Of a DNA stretch of 38,879 nucleotides, positions 1 through 8,488 are shown piece by piece (the first letter of the stretch is position 1; every line of letters starts with the position of its first letter). The notes under the pieces are model-generated. The model worked only from the letters and a program-made list of their open reading frames with translations, made no database searches and was not told the DNA's origin. The position numbers and the translations under genes are program-made. Location of the stretch: the NCBI GenBank assembly GCA_030424665.1, contig JAUHWN010000020.1, positions 1 to 38,879 of the forward strand. The letters run 5' to 3'. This DNA is from Bdellovibrionia bacterium (GTDB lineage Bacteria; Bdellovibrionota; Bdellovibrionia; Bdellovibrionales; JAGQZY01).

Positions 1-323
1 GAAGACTCGTCGTATTGTTTCAACCCCATAGGTACTCAAGAACCGAAGCCTGTTGGGATGACTTTAAAGAGTGTTTTTCAGATTGCGATGAGCTTTTTAT
101 CACGGATATTTATGCCGCCGGAGAAAAGCCCTTGCCAGAAATTACCAGTGAAACCATGGTTTCCGTTAACAGCCACGGCAGGGCTCAATACATTCCGCGA
201 TCTGAAGCTACGGCCCCAGAGCTTAAGGCAATACTCAAAGAGGGAGATGTCTTTCTCACTCTCGGGGCAGGTGATGTCTGGAAAATTGGCGAAGAAGTAA
301 AATCCTTAAAAGCACAAGGCTAA
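1..323 (+). CDS. murC: UDP-N-acetylmuramate--L-alanine ligase, C-terminal fragment
   Basis: This is the 3' end of MurC, the cytoplasmic ATP-dependent ligase that adds L-Ala to UDP-MurNAc in peptidoglycan precursor synthesis. The reading frame is open at the left edge (first full codon at base 3) and about 106 residues remain. The segment contains the family's FQPHRYSRT motif near the start, then a TDIYAAGEKP-like stretch and a LGAGDVWKIG-like stretch, all typical of the C-terminal Mur ligase domain. The N-terminal UDP-binding and central ATPase domains lie outside the window. murB follows after 38 bases on the same strand, so this is the dcw-type cell wall cluster. The assignment is secure although the protein is partial only because of the window edge. 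Confidence 0.95.
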   Translation, partial: RLVVLFQPHRYSRTEACWDDFKECFSDCDELFITDIYAAGEKPLPEITSETMVSVNSHGRAQYIPRSEATAPELKAILKEGDVFLTLGAGDVWKIGEEVKSLKAQG

Positions 324-361
324 AAGGATTGTTCCGACGGGGTTTAATTTAAGAGAGAATT

Positions 362-1273
362 ATGAGTGAATCCTTAGAGATAAAAGAAAATGTCACTTTA
401 GCTCCATTCACTTCATGGCAAGTGGGTGGATCGGCTGAATTCTTTTGCCTGCCGGAGACACTAGAGCAACTTAAGGATGCGTTGCGATTTGCAAAAGACA
501 AAGGCCATAAGCTTACGATTTTAGGAAGTGGAAGTAATGTTCTTATTTCTGATCGCGGGATTCAGGGACTCACCCTTTGTACGAAGAAGCTAAAGGCCAA
601 AGAAATAAACAAAACTGAGACGCGCCTTGAAGTCATTTGTGAATCGGGCCTTTTAAAAACTGAACTGTTAAAAACGTTCTTAAAAGAGAAGTTGCCGCCA
701 GCAGAATTTTTAGCTGGAGTGCCCGGTGATGTGGGCGGTGGCGTTGTGATGAATGCCGGAGTCGGAGAACAAATTCGCCCTCGAGAATTTGTTGAAATCA
801 CAGACTGGATCGAAGTTCTTTCGCTCGAAGAAGAGAACTTCTTAGAATTAAAGCACTATAATCGAGATGACCTTTCTTGGTCCTATCGTCATTGCCGAGG
901 TTGGGAGCCAGGGCTCATCTATAGAGCACAAATATCTTGGCCATTATCTGATGCCGACCCAGAAATCATTCAACGGGTCCGATCGGCCAATCAAATTCGT
1001 CTTAAAAAGCAGCCCTTGGATATGCCGAGTTGTGGATCGGTTTTCGTAAATCCAGAGGGGCATAAATCAGGTCAGTTAATCGACCACTGTGGTTTGCGGG
1101 GCTTTCAAGTGGGGCAGGCCCAAGTTTCAGAAAAGCATGCAAACTTTATCGTGAATTTGGGTGGAGCAACTGCCGAAAATATTGATGCGGTCATCAAGCA
1201 CGTTCAAAAAACAGTCCTTGAAAAAAAGGGTGTGCAGTTGCGTACAGAAGTTGTTTATTTAGGAAGTTGGTAA
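362..1273 (+). CDS. murB: UDP-N-acetylenolpyruvoylglucosamine reductase
   Basis: MurB is the FAD/NADPH enzyme that reduces enolpyruvyl-UDP-GlcNAc to UDP-MurNAc in the cytoplasm. The 303-residue length matches the shorter MurB class. An FAD-binding segment LGSGSNVLISDRG lies near residue 54, and GVPGDVGGGVVMNAG follows near residue 119. Catalytic-type residues are present: Tyr175-Arg176 in SWSYRHC, the proton-donor Ser226 in SCGSVFVNP, and Glu296 in RTEVVYLG. The ATG at 362 follows a purine-rich AAGAGAGAA that serves as a weak ribosome site. It is 38 bases downstream of murC and 144 bases upstream of ftsQ. A ddl gene, which many species carry between murB and ftsQ, is absent here. Confidence 0.96.
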   Translation: MSESLEIKENVTLAPFTSWQVGGSAEFFCLPETLEQLKDALRFAKDKGHKLTILGSGSNVLISDRGIQGLTLCTKKLKAKEINKTETRLEVICESGLLKTELLKTFLKEKLPPAEFLAGVPGDVGGGVVMNAGVGEQIRPREFVEITDWIEVLSLEEENFLELKHYNRDDLSWSYRHCRGWEPGLIYRAQISWPLSDADPEIIQRVRSANQIRLKKQPLDMPSCGSVFVNPEGHKSGQLIDHCGLRGFQVGQAQVSEKHANFIVNLGGATAENIDAVIKHVQKTVLEKKGVQLRTEVVYLGSW

Positions 1274-1417
1274 GTACCAACAAAAGGTCACCGGAGCCCA
1301 GGTGTCAGAACGAATACAGTCATGGCCGTCCATCAATTCTTCATCTTTGAGCCCTACCTTAGCCTAAAATTCTTTTTATATATCTTCAGCCCATTTGATC
1401 TCCGATAAAATAGAGAG

Positions 1418-2158
1418 ATGAAGGCGTCTCGAAGAATTTTTGTGCTCTTATTTTTAGTGGTGATGGTGGTCGCAGGTATTCAGTACTTTCGCGAGAATCA
1501 CGACATTTTCAAAGTTCGCACAATCCCAGTTTACGTTTCGGGGTTCCAGTCAGACTTACCAATATATAGAGACTTAAGATCGAGACTTTTGAATCGAGTT
1601 AAAGAGTTTCAAGAGATGTACATTTGGGAAATCAGCCTTTCTCAACTGGAAGAAACATTGGAGCAAGATGCTTGGGTGCAAAAAACAGAGGTCTTTCGCG
1701 GTTTGCCCAATAAGTTGAGCGTTAAGATCTTTCCAAAAGAAGCGGTCGCCCTTTATGTGAGTCCCCACGGAAAGGTTTTTCCCATTGCAGTGGATGGAAG
1801 TCCCTTAGCTTCTGTGCAAATTACTCAAGCACCAGATGCACCGATTACTAGACAAAAGTCTCTATTTAAAGACGAAGACCTGCGCAAAAAAATGGCACTT
1901 CTCGTTTCTTTTTTGATAGAAGGGACGAGCATAAGTCGATCAAACATCAAAGAGATATCCTATAAAAAGGACAATGGCTTTGAGTTAGAGCTAATGAAAC
2001 CACAATTAAAAGTGGTTTTAGGCCATGGCAATTTTCACAAACGAATCCAAAGAGTCCGTCGAGTCCTCGACTATATTGAGTTCCACAAATTGAATGGTCG
2101 CGTTATTGATTCAACTTTCTCAAAGAAAGTCCTTGTCAGACTGCGTAAGGAGTCCTAG
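1418..2158 (+). CDS. ftsQ: Cell division protein FtsQ
   Basis: FtsQ is a bitopic inner-membrane divisome protein that links FtsB/FtsL to the early ring proteins. The 246-residue product has a short basic cytoplasmic tip (MKASRR), one membrane helix at about residues 7-24, and then a periplasmic POTRA-like region beginning near FKVRTIPVYVSGF. A FtsQ-type beta domain follows, including the WVQKTEVFRGLPNKLSVKIF stretch typical of the family. The POTRA sequence is only moderately conserved, so position between murB and ftsA is important support. The start ATG lies just after TAGAGAG. The 144-base gap to murB may hold its own promoter, but I could not identify convincing boxes. Confidence 0.88.
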   Translation: MKASRRIFVLLFLVVMVVAGIQYFRENHDIFKVRTIPVYVSGFQSDLPIYRDLRSRLLNRVKEFQEMYIWEISLSQLEETLEQDAWVQKTEVFRGLPNKLSVKIFPKEAVALYVSPHGKVFPIAVDGSPLASVQITQAPDAPITRQKSLFKDEDLRKKMALLVSFLIEGTSISRSNIKEISYKKDNGFELELMKPQLKVVLGHGNFHKRIQRVRRVLDYIEFHKLNGRVIDSTFSKKVLVRLRKES

Positions 2159-2253
2159 CCTTTAATAGGAAGACTAAAGACCTAAGCCGTAAGAATTGTT
2201 AGCTTTTTTATCTTTGTCTTCACTATGATGGAGGGGAAACCCAGGGATTCTTA

Positions 2254-3501
2254 ATGTCAACGCAACACCATCGCAGACAACGGATTGTCGCTGGTCTTGA
2301 TCTTGGGACTAGCAAAATAGCGGTACTCATTGGCTCTATTCGTGAGAATGAAGAGGGCGTTGATGTTATTGGAGTGGGTGTCGCCCCAAGCACAGGCATT
2401 CGTCAAGGTGTCGTCGTCAATATCGAAGCAACAACAGAAGCGATTCGCAAAGCACGTCTTGAGGCAGAACTCATGGCCGGCGTTGAAATCGATAATGTTT
2501 GGTTAGGCGTTTCGGGTAATCACATTCAATCATTCGATAGCAAGGGAATGATTGCGATTAAGAATAAAGAAGTAAACCAAGACGATGTGGCACGTGTTTT
2601 AGAAACGGCCAAGAGCGTGAATGTTCCCAATGAGCGGGAAGTCCTTCACGTCTTGCCCCGCGAGTTTATAATTGATGAACAACAAGGTGTTGCGGATCCC
2701 ATCGGTATGACAGGAGTTCGTTTAGAGGCCTCTGTCCATATTATTACTGGCAGTCAGACCGCTTTGCAGAACTCTATTAAATGTTGTGAAAAATCGGGAT
2801 TAAAAATTAATGGGCTGGTTCTTCAGTCTTTAGCCTCTTCATTGGCAGTGCTAAGTCCTGACGAGAAAAACCTGGGTGTTGCTCTCGTCGATATTGGTGG
2901 TGGACACGTTGAGCTTCTTTGTTTTGACCAAGGCGCTGCAAGTTTCACTGGCATGGTACCCGTCGGTGGCAATCATTTTACTCACGATGTGGCTGTTGGA
3001 TTGCGAACGCCTCAGGTGAGTGCTGAAAAAATTAAACAACAATACGGATGCGCCATGAGTGAAATGGTCTCCGATGATGAAAGTATTGAAGTTGAAGGTG
3101 TTGGTGGCAGGAAGTCTCGATCCGTGCGCAGAAAGTATCTCTGCGAGGTGATTGAGCCAAGGGCCGAAGAAACATTAGCACTGATAAAGAATGCCCTTGA
3201 AAAAGAAGGATTAATTGATCGACTGGGTTCAGGTGTCGTTATCACTGGAGGAGCCAGTCAACTTGATGGACTTGTGGAGCTTGGAGAATTTGTTTTTGAT
3301 ATTCCAGTTCGTTTGGGAGCACCTGCTAATACCGGGGGCTTGAAAGATGCGGTTCGCTCTCCAGCTTTTGCAACTTCATTTGGATTATTATTATATGGAT
3401 TAGAACAGGAGAGGGCTCGCCATAGCGAGAAGTCTGACGAGATGGGAATTTTCAAAGGTATTTCCCGTAGACTTAAGGGGCTTCTCGGTGGTGCACTCTA
3501 G
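2254..3501 (+). CDS. ftsA: Cell division protein FtsA
   Basis: FtsA is the actin-like ATPase that tethers FtsZ to the inner membrane. At 415 residues it has the family's usual length. Features seen are the N-terminal phosphate-1 loop [14 protein letters not shown] (about residue 15), the SHS2/1C region with WLGVSGNHI, the second phosphate loop [14 protein letters not shown] (about residue 209), and the adenosine motif [13 protein letters not shown] (about residue 328). The C-terminus [16 protein letters not shown] is an amphipathic, basic membrane-targeting helix, as expected. The start is preceded by CAGGG 8 bases upstream; a stronger GGAGGGG lies about 18 bases upstream, which is an unusually long spacing. 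ftsZ begins 14 bases after the stop, implying co-transcription. Confidence 0.97.
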   Translation: MSTQHHRRQRIVAGLDLGTSKIAVLIGSIRENEEGVDVIGVGVAPSTGIRQGVVVNIEATTEAIRKARLEAELMAGVEIDNVWLGVSGNHIQSFDSKGMIAIKNKEVNQDDVARVLETAKSVNVPNEREVLHVLPREFIIDEQQGVADPIGMTGVRLEASVHIITGSQTALQNSIKCCEKSGLKINGLVLQSLASSLAVLSPDEKNLGVALVDIGGGHVELLCFDQGAASFTGMVPVGGNHFTHDVAVGLRTPQVSAEKIKQQYGCAMSEMVSDDESIEVEGVGGRKSRSVRRKYLCEVIEPRAEETLALIKNALEKEGLIDRLGSGVVITGGASQLDGLVELGEFVFDIPVRLGAPANTGGLKDAVRSPAFATSFGLLLYGLEQERARHSEKSDEMGIFKGISRRLKGLLGGAL

Positions 3502-3515
3502 TAAGAGGGGGTCGA

Positions 3516-5066
3516 ATGTTTGAGCTCGAAGAAAATGTTAACATAGGCGCGAATATCAAGGTTGTTGGTATTGGTGGTGGCGGAAACAACGCCGTATCGA
3601 CGATGATCGAAGGCGGTTTGTCTGGTGTCGAATTTATCGTAGCCAATACCGATAAACAGGCTTTAGAAAGTCATTCCGCTACAAAAAAGATTCAACTCGG
3701 ATCAGAACTCACAAAGGGTCTTGGTGCTGGGGCGAATCCAGAAATTGGTAAGCGGGCCGCGATCGAGTCCTATAATGACATTGTCGAAGCACTCGAGGGT
3801 GCAGACATGGTTTTTGTAACCGCTGGAATGGGCGGAGGAACCGGAACGGGTGGTGCTCCCATCGTCGCAAAAATTGCGAGAGAACTTGGTGCTCTAACAA
3901 TTGGTGTGGTGACAAAGCCTTTTATGTTCGAAGGCCGCAAGCGTATGAAGCATGCCAATGGCGGGATTCACGAGCTTAAAGAGAATGTAGATACACTCAT
4001 TGTTATTCCAAACCAAAAACTTCTTTCGATATCTAGTGAGAAGACTCCACTTTTAGAAACCTTTAAAAAGGCCGACGAAGTTCTTCTTCAGGCGGTAAAA
4101 GGGATTTCAGACCTCATTAATATTCGCGGTCTTATCAACCTGGATTTTGCTGATATTCGAACAGTTATGTCGGCTCAAGGTATGGCAATTATGGGTGCCG
4201 GTGTGGCTGAAGGTGATAACCGAGCCATCGAAGCAGCCACTGCGGCCATTTCTTCTCCACTTCTCGAAAACATTTCGATCGATGGTGCCACTGGTATCAT
4301 CATCAATATTACGGGTGGTGAGGCCCTCAGCTTGCACGAAGTGAATGAGGCATCAACTCTCATTACTGAGGCGGCCCATGAAGAAGCTGAAATTATTTTT
4401 GGTGCAGTGATTGATAAAAACCTTGGTGATGAACAGGTTCAAGTCACAGTTATTGCAACTGGTTTTGGGCAAGAAGAAAATAATGCCGTATTGAATCCTT
4501 ACCAACAGATGAGTCAGTTGAATCAGCAAATTCAACAGACGGCGCAAATGAATCAAGGACTTCAGCAAGGCGGTCAGCAGTTTTACCAGGACCCCAATCA
4601 GATGGGTCAGGGTCAGGGCCAGCCGCGAAATATGATCTCATCTAATGGTGAGCCGCAGTGGCAACATCAGCCCCAGCAGTCGGGTGGGGTACCAGTTTCG
4701 GCTCAACAAGAAGTACAAAAGATTCAGCCTCTTCCGCAAGAAGCTATTCAACAGGCTGTGGATCAAACAATTCACCAGCAATTGAGTCAGCAAGAGCAGG
4801 CCCAAGGGGATGATAAGAAATTGCCAAGAGATATCTTATTAGAGAAGGCAAAGCAATTTCGTGAAACCCAAGAGCGTGTCGCCAGCGAACCGGCTCCCGA
4901 GCAGCTTTCTATGAATGTTGAAAACTCAGAGTCGACTCTTGATAAAGCCAAGCAAATGGCTGAGGAAGTTCTTAAAGCTCCGTTTATCGACAGCGGAGAT
5001 GCGGACCTCGATGTGCCAGCTTACTTGCGCAAGAAGCAAAACGAGAATTCTCCGGAATCTCCTTAA
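3516..5066 (+). CDS. ftsZ: Cell division protein FtsZ with long Gln-rich linker
   Basis: FtsZ is the tubulin-like GTPase that polymerises into the division ring. The tubulin signature [10 protein letters not shown] is at residues 104-113 and the T7 synergy loop NLDFADI at about 208-214, so the GTPase core is intact. The globular part ends near residue 320. It is followed by an unusually long linker of roughly 150-170 residues rich in Gln, Met and Asn, including a GQGQGQ run. The conserved C-terminal peptide follows at about 494-506 ([11 protein letters not shown]), which would bind FtsA and other partners, and then about ten further polar residues. Total length is 516 residues against roughly 380-400 in E. 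coli. The start has a strong AGAGGGGG ribosome site 14 bases after the ftsA stop. Confidence 0.98.
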   Translation: MFELEENVNIGANIKVVGIGGGGNNAVSTMIEGGLSGVEFIVANTDKQALESHSATKKIQLGSELTKGLGAGANPEIGKRAAIESYNDIVEALEGADMVFVTAGMGGGTGTGGAPIVAKIARELGALTIGVVTKPFMFEGRKRMKHANGGIHELKENVDTLIVIPNQKLLSISSEKTPLLETFKKADEVLLQAVKGISDLINIRGLINLDFADIRTVMSAQGMAIMGAGVAEGDNRAIEAATAAISSPLLENISIDGATGIIINITGGEALSLHEVNEASTLITEAAHEEAEIIFGAVIDKNLGDEQVQVTVIATGFGQEENNAVLNPYQQMSQLNQQIQQTAQMNQGLQQGGQQFYQDPNQMGQGQGQPRNMISSNGEPQWQHQPQQSGGVPVSAQQEVQKIQPLPQEAIQQAVDQTIHQQLSQQEQAQGDDKKLPRDILLEKAKQFRETQERVASEPAPEQLSMNVENSESTLDKAKQMAEEVLKAPFIDSGDADLDVPAYLRKKQNENSPESP

Positions 5067-5093
5067 GTTTCAGGGGGCAGAGTCTCAATAAAT

Positions 5094-5846
5094 ATGAGTC
5101 ATAAACTCATCTTTTTATCAGATATCCATTTAGAAACAGGGCACGAGTCAAAAGCACGTGCCCTGATTGCGTTTTTGGAGGAGTTGCCTTCGAAAAACGT
5201 GACCGATCTCTTTTTAGTCGGAGATATTTTTGACCTTTGGATTGCTCGCCACAAGTACTTTGAGGAGCGCTACTCTGACGTGGTAGCAGCCATTCGCAAG
5301 GTTTGTGATCAAGGAATAAAAGTTCACTACTTCGAAGGGAATCACGATCTTTATTTAAAAACCTATTGGACTCAGTTTAAAAACCTTAAAGTTTATCCGG
5401 GGCCAGAAAATTTCGAATATTCTGGTAAAAAAATTCGCGTTGAACACGGCGATCAAATTAATCCCAACGACAAAGGTTACTTGTTTCTTCGCTGGTTTTT
5501 GCGAACCTTTATTATGAAGCTCATTGCTCGATTCCTTCCGGGTGGGATCGTTTCGTGGATTGGTAATAAAGCGAGCCATTCTTCGCGAAAGTACACCTCT
5601 ACCGCTAAAAAAATTGAAGAAGACGATACTATTAATATGCTTCGCGATTATGCCAAGAATCGCTTTGATCAAGAGGCATTTGACCTATTGGTTACTGGCC
5701 ATGTTCACGTTCAAGACGATTGGCAAATTATGGCTGATGGCTTCGAAGGTCGCTCTGTAAACCTCGGTACCTGGCTCAAAAAACCCATTGCCTTCGAATG
5801 GGTCCCCAACGGCGGCAGCCGCTGGCTCGACATCCCCGAAAGGTAG
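5094..5846 (+). CDS. lpxH: LpxH-like metallophosphoesterase (UDP-2,3-diacylglucosamine hydrolase family)
   Basis: This is a cytoplasmic or membrane-associated calcineurin-like phosphoesterase. Its likely role is cleavage of UDP-2,3-diacylglucosamine to lipid X in lipid A synthesis. All metal-binding blocks are visible in order: SDIHLE (Asp10, His12), VGDIFDLW (Asp44, Asp47), EGNHDLY (82-85), VEHGDQ (118-120) and TGHVHVQ (202-205). A basic, hydrophobic middle section at about 130-160 resembles the lid of LpxH enzymes. It lies 27 bases after ftsZ without a strong ribosome site. Its TAG stop lies inside the left copy of a 26-bp inverted repeat. The exact substrate (LpxH versus a paralogous LpxH2-type enzyme) cannot be settled by eye. 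Confidence 0.8.
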   Translation: MSHKLIFLSDIHLETGHESKARALIAFLEELPSKNVTDLFLVGDIFDLWIARHKYFEERYSDVVAAIRKVCDQGIKVHYFEGNHDLYLKTYWTQFKNLKVYPGPENFEYSGKKIRVEHGDQINPNDKGYLFLRWFLRTFIMKLIARFLPGGIVSWIGNKASHSSRKYTSTAKKIEEDDTINMLRDYAKNRFDQEAFDLLVTGHVHVQDDWQIMADGFEGRSVNLGTWLKKPIAFEWVPNGGSRWLDIPER

Positions 5847-5867
5847 AAGCTTCCTTTTGGTAGCGCA
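5842..5867. repeat. 26-bp inverted repeat, left copy
   Basis: This block begins GGTAGAAGCTTCC and ends TTTTGGTAGCGCA. Its exact reverse complement occurs at 6761-6786. The TAG stop of the lpxH-like gene (5844-5846) is part of the repeat. Similarity continues weakly inward for about 12 more bases, matching at alternating positions. The repeat does not fold into a terminator-like hairpin by itself. Confidence 0.95.
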
Positions 5868-5881
5868 CTTGTGTCAGAAAC

Positions 5882-6733
5882 CTATTTCAGCTTTTTGATA
5901 GTGGCTTCACCCATTTCGGACCAGTCAAAGTCTTCTGAAAGGGCGAAAACCGGAAGTTTCTCAGATTCGTTGATTTGTAGGTTCGAAGGGATTTGAATAG
6001 CGAATCGAATCACCTTAGGCCATTTACTAATGTATCCATTTCGCCAAACAAAGTTAACGTGCTCGTTTGTCGAATCCGTACCGAGGGTGTTGTAATCGAT
6101 ACCACCGCTGGAGTTCATGGAGGTTCCACCCTTGCCTCCCTTTGAGGGTTCAAAGGTTTTTAGGCTCATACTCCCTTCAACGTTTTGGTCGGTGGCCTTT
6201 TTAATCTCGAATTCACCTGTAGACTTTATATTTGGATAGTCATAGTAATTCACATTAAAGCGATACTGACCTCGCATGCCATTAATCATGCCGATATCCC
6301 GAGAATAATGACCTCCTCTTGAGAGATCCGTTACAAATATTTTGTCGTTGCTCTTAAGAAATTCAGAAACCTGTTTTTCAAATTGTTTTTGCAATTGTGG
6401 GATGTCTGATGGTTTTACGATTTCGAGACAATTTTGACGATCGAGATTTCCTTGAGTTGTACCGGAGTTTCTCGAGGTTGAAATGGTATCAACTTTATTG
6501 GCGTCACCGATGCTTGAACTAGGTCCTTCAGAGTCACTCTTTGTTGGACCTGCGGCAATTCCGGTTTTTTCATCTAATTGATCTGGTGGAGGAGCACACT
6601 CTTGGGTTGCATTGAGTGGCTCTACAAATTCACTATTTTTTTGAGGGAGTTCCTGTTGGTCATTCAGCAAGTGGCCGGCCAACCAAACGCCAGTACCACC
6701 TATTATAATTCCTAGAATAATTCCTGACTTCAT
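5882..6733 (-). CDS. Membrane-anchored or exported protein of unknown function, bounded by inverted repeats
   Basis: I do not recognise this 283-residue protein. The N-terminus is one hydrophobic segment (about residues 4-22, rich in Ile and Gly), so it is anchored in the inner membrane or exported. A polar low-complexity linker (about 24-100) rich in Ser, Thr, Gly, Asp and Pro follows. The rest is a probable globular, beta-rich domain containing YYDYPNIKSTGEFEIKK and a Gly/Ser patch GGKGGTSMNSSGG. Cysteines occur near residues 46 and 102. The ATG is preceded by AAGGGGTAAAG, a good ribosome site. The gene runs in the same direction as recN, 48 bases downstream of it, so it may be read through from that operon. 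The gene and its leader sit between two perfect 26-bp inverted repeats. Confidence 0.75.
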   Translation of the reverse strand: MKSGIILGIIIGGTGVWLAGHLLNDQQELPQKNSEFVEPLNATQECAPPPDQLDEKTGIAAGPTKSDSEGPSSSIGDANKVDTISTSRNSGTTQGNLDRQNCLEIVKPSDIPQLQKQFEKQVSEFLKSNDKIFVTDLSRGGHYSRDIGMINGMRGQYRFNVNYYDYPNIKSTGEFEIKKATDQNVEGSMSLKTFEPSKGGKGGTSMNSSGGIDYNTLGTDSTNEHVNFVWRNGYISKWPKVIRFAIQIPSNLQINESEKLPVFALSEDFDWSEMGEATIKKLK

Positions 6734-6760
6734 CTTTACCCCTTAAATTTGTAACGCGAA

Positions 6761-6786
6761 TGCGCTACCAAAAGGAAGCTTCTACC
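6761..6786. repeat. 26-bp inverted repeat, right copy
   Basis: This block reads TGCGCTACCAAAAGG at its left end and finishes GAAGCTTCTACC. It is the exact reverse complement of 5842-5867. It contains the TAG stop of recN (6782-6784 on the minus strand), so the 3' ends of two unrelated convergent genes carry the same sequence. No clear target-site duplication flanks the pair. Confidence 0.95.
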
Positions 6787-8467
6787 CGAGGAGTTCGCGG
6801 GCGTGGGCGCGGGACGTGTCGGTGATTTTTTCGCCTGAGATCAAGCGGGCGATTTCGTCCACACGTCTTTCTTTATCCAGTTCATTCACACTCATAATCG
6901 CTCGGCCCTTGAGGGTTTGCTTTTCGATATAGAAGTGGTGATCTCCAAAAGCCGCCACTTGTGGTAAGTGAGTCACGCAAATGACCTGCTGGCCCTTGGC
7001 GATGTTTTTTAATTTTATACCAACACGCTCGGCGGTCTCCCCAGAAACACCTGTGTCGACTTCGTCAAAAAGATAGGTGCGAGGAAACTGTGATTCGCTA
7101 GCTACTTGTTTAAGAGAAAGTAGGATTCGCGACAATTCCCCACCACTGGCAAATTTTGCCAGGGGACGAAAACTATCCTTTGCCGAAGTCTTAGTCTGAA
7201 ACTCGATATCATCCATACCGGTGGGAGTGAACTGGTCAATCGGAAGAATTTTTACGGCAAACTTTAACCCCTTCATGTTGAGTTCTAAAAGCTCGTCATT
7301 AACACCCGCTGAAAGGAGCTTAGCGCCTTCAATACGGCGTTTTCTCAGTCGTTTTGCAATACCCATTAGGGTGTCGGTGAGTTCTTCTCTTTCGGTTTCG
7401 AGTTCTTTTATAAGCACGCTGCGATTTTCGATTCGATTAATTTCATCACAGATTTGCTCGTAATGGCTTTGGATAGATTCAAAATCACCGCCGAGTTTTT
7501 TCTGCAGACGTCTAATTCGTGACAGTCGATCTTCGAGAGAGTCTAAGTTTTCTTCGTCTTCTCCTAATTCGGATACATACTTTTGAAACTCGTAGTGAAC
7601 ATCCTCTATTTGCAGGCGAATTTCGTGGAGTGGCCCAAAAACCCCACCTAACTTGGAATCATGTTTTTCGATATCAGTGGCTTCATGGCTCAATCGATCG
7701 AGTCGAGACAGTACAGAACCCTCATCATCAGAAAGCCAGCTCTCTGCCATTTGGATAAAATCACTTATTTTGCGGGATCCTTTAAGGCGTTTGATTTTTT
7801 CTGAGAGCTCTTGGTCTTCATTTTCTTTGAGGTCGAGATTTTCGATCTCTTCTTTTTGAAATACTAAATAGTCGAGTTTCTGCTGATTCTCTTGTTCCCC
7901 TTGAGTGAGTTCTTCAACTTCCTCTTCTATTTCTCTGAGGCGATTAAAACCCTCTTGATACTCTTTGCGGATTTTATAGGCTCCAGAATAGTTATCCAGA
8001 AGTTCTAAGTGGTAAGACTTAGTCATTAGGTTTTTGTTTTCGTGCTGGCCTGTCATTTCGATGAGCGGAATAGAGCGACCAGTAACCTCAACCATCGGAG
8101 AAATAAGACTGCGTAAACTATTTAAAGTCGAAAGCGAGTTATTGAGGTAAATTCGACTCTTGCCCTGCTGGGTAATACTTCGACGAACAATTAATAGGTC
8201 GTCTTCGACGGGAATTCCCATTTCTTCCATTTGCTTTTTAATATCAGGGCGATCGGCAATATCAAAGCAACCTTCGATTGTCGCTTGCTCTGCTCCTGTT
8301 CGAACGGATTCAGAGCGAGCCTTCGCTCCCATGAGTAGCCCCAGGCTTTTTAGAAGAATAGACTTACCGGCTCCGGTCTCACCACTAATGATATTAAAGC
8401 CCGATTTAAAATGCAGGTGAACTTGGTCAATAATTGCAAAGTCAGAAACTTTTAATTCTAAAAGCAC
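6782..8467 (-). CDS. recN: DNA repair protein RecN
   Basis: RecN is an SMC-like ATPase recruited to DNA double-strand breaks, where it helps hold ends together for recombination. The 561-residue length is normal. The Walker A motif GETGAGKS is at 29-36. Long heptad-rich Glu/Lys/Leu stretches (about 150-370) form the coiled coil. The ABC signature FASGGELSR precedes Walker B YLFDEVDTGVSGE (near residue 460), and the H-loop VICVTHLPQVAAFGDHH follows. The start is GTG at 8467 with a strong AGGAGGGGG ribosome site about 6 bases upstream. It lies 21 bases after nadK in the same direction, giving a prlC-nadK-recN operon. The stop codon is within the right 26-bp repeat. Confidence 0.97.
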   Translation of the reverse strand: MLLELKVSDFAIIDQVHLHFKSGFNIISGETGAGKSILLKSLGLLMGAKARSESVRTGAEQATIEGCFDIADRPDIKKQMEEMGIPVEDDLLIVRRSITQQGKSRIYLNNSLSTLNSLRSLISPMVEVTGRSIPLIEMTGQHENKNLMTKSYHLELLDNYSGAYKIRKEYQEGFNRLREIEEEVEELTQGEQENQQKLDYLVFQKEEIENLDLKENEDQELSEKIKRLKGSRKISDFIQMAESWLSDDEGSVLSRLDRLSHEATDIEKHDSKLGGVFGPLHEIRLQIEDVHYEFQKYVSELGEDEENLDSLEDRLSRIRRLQKKLGGDFESIQSHYEQICDEINRIENRSVLIKELETEREELTDTLMGIAKRLRKRRIEGAKLLSAGVNDELLELNMKGLKFAVKILPIDQFTPTGMDDIEFQTKTSAKDSFRPLAKFASGGELSRILLSLKQVASESQFPRTYLFDEVDTGVSGETAERVGIKLKNIAKGQQVICVTHLPQVAAFGDHHFYIEKQTLKGRAIMSVNELDKERRVDEIARLISGEKITDTSRAHARELLG

Positions 8468-8488
8468 AGGGTCCCCCTCCTGAATTTC

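Noticed and set aside
1301..1310. TGTCAGAA motif recurring at about 1303, 5872 and 22089 as a possible dispersed repeat
   Set aside because: Only 8-9 bases are shared and flanks differ; the copy at 22089 falls inside the small ORF. Three short matches in 39 kb do not establish a repeat family.
1322..1408. 28-codon frame between murB and ftsQ
   Set aside because: No ribosome site, hydrophobic random-looking product, and it ends only 10 bases before ftsQ. Not supportable.
1399..1416. CCGATAA upstream of ftsQ, and again near 22122, as FliA-type promoters
   Set aside because: Neither has a TAAA-like box at the required 15-base spacing, unlike the kinase promoter.
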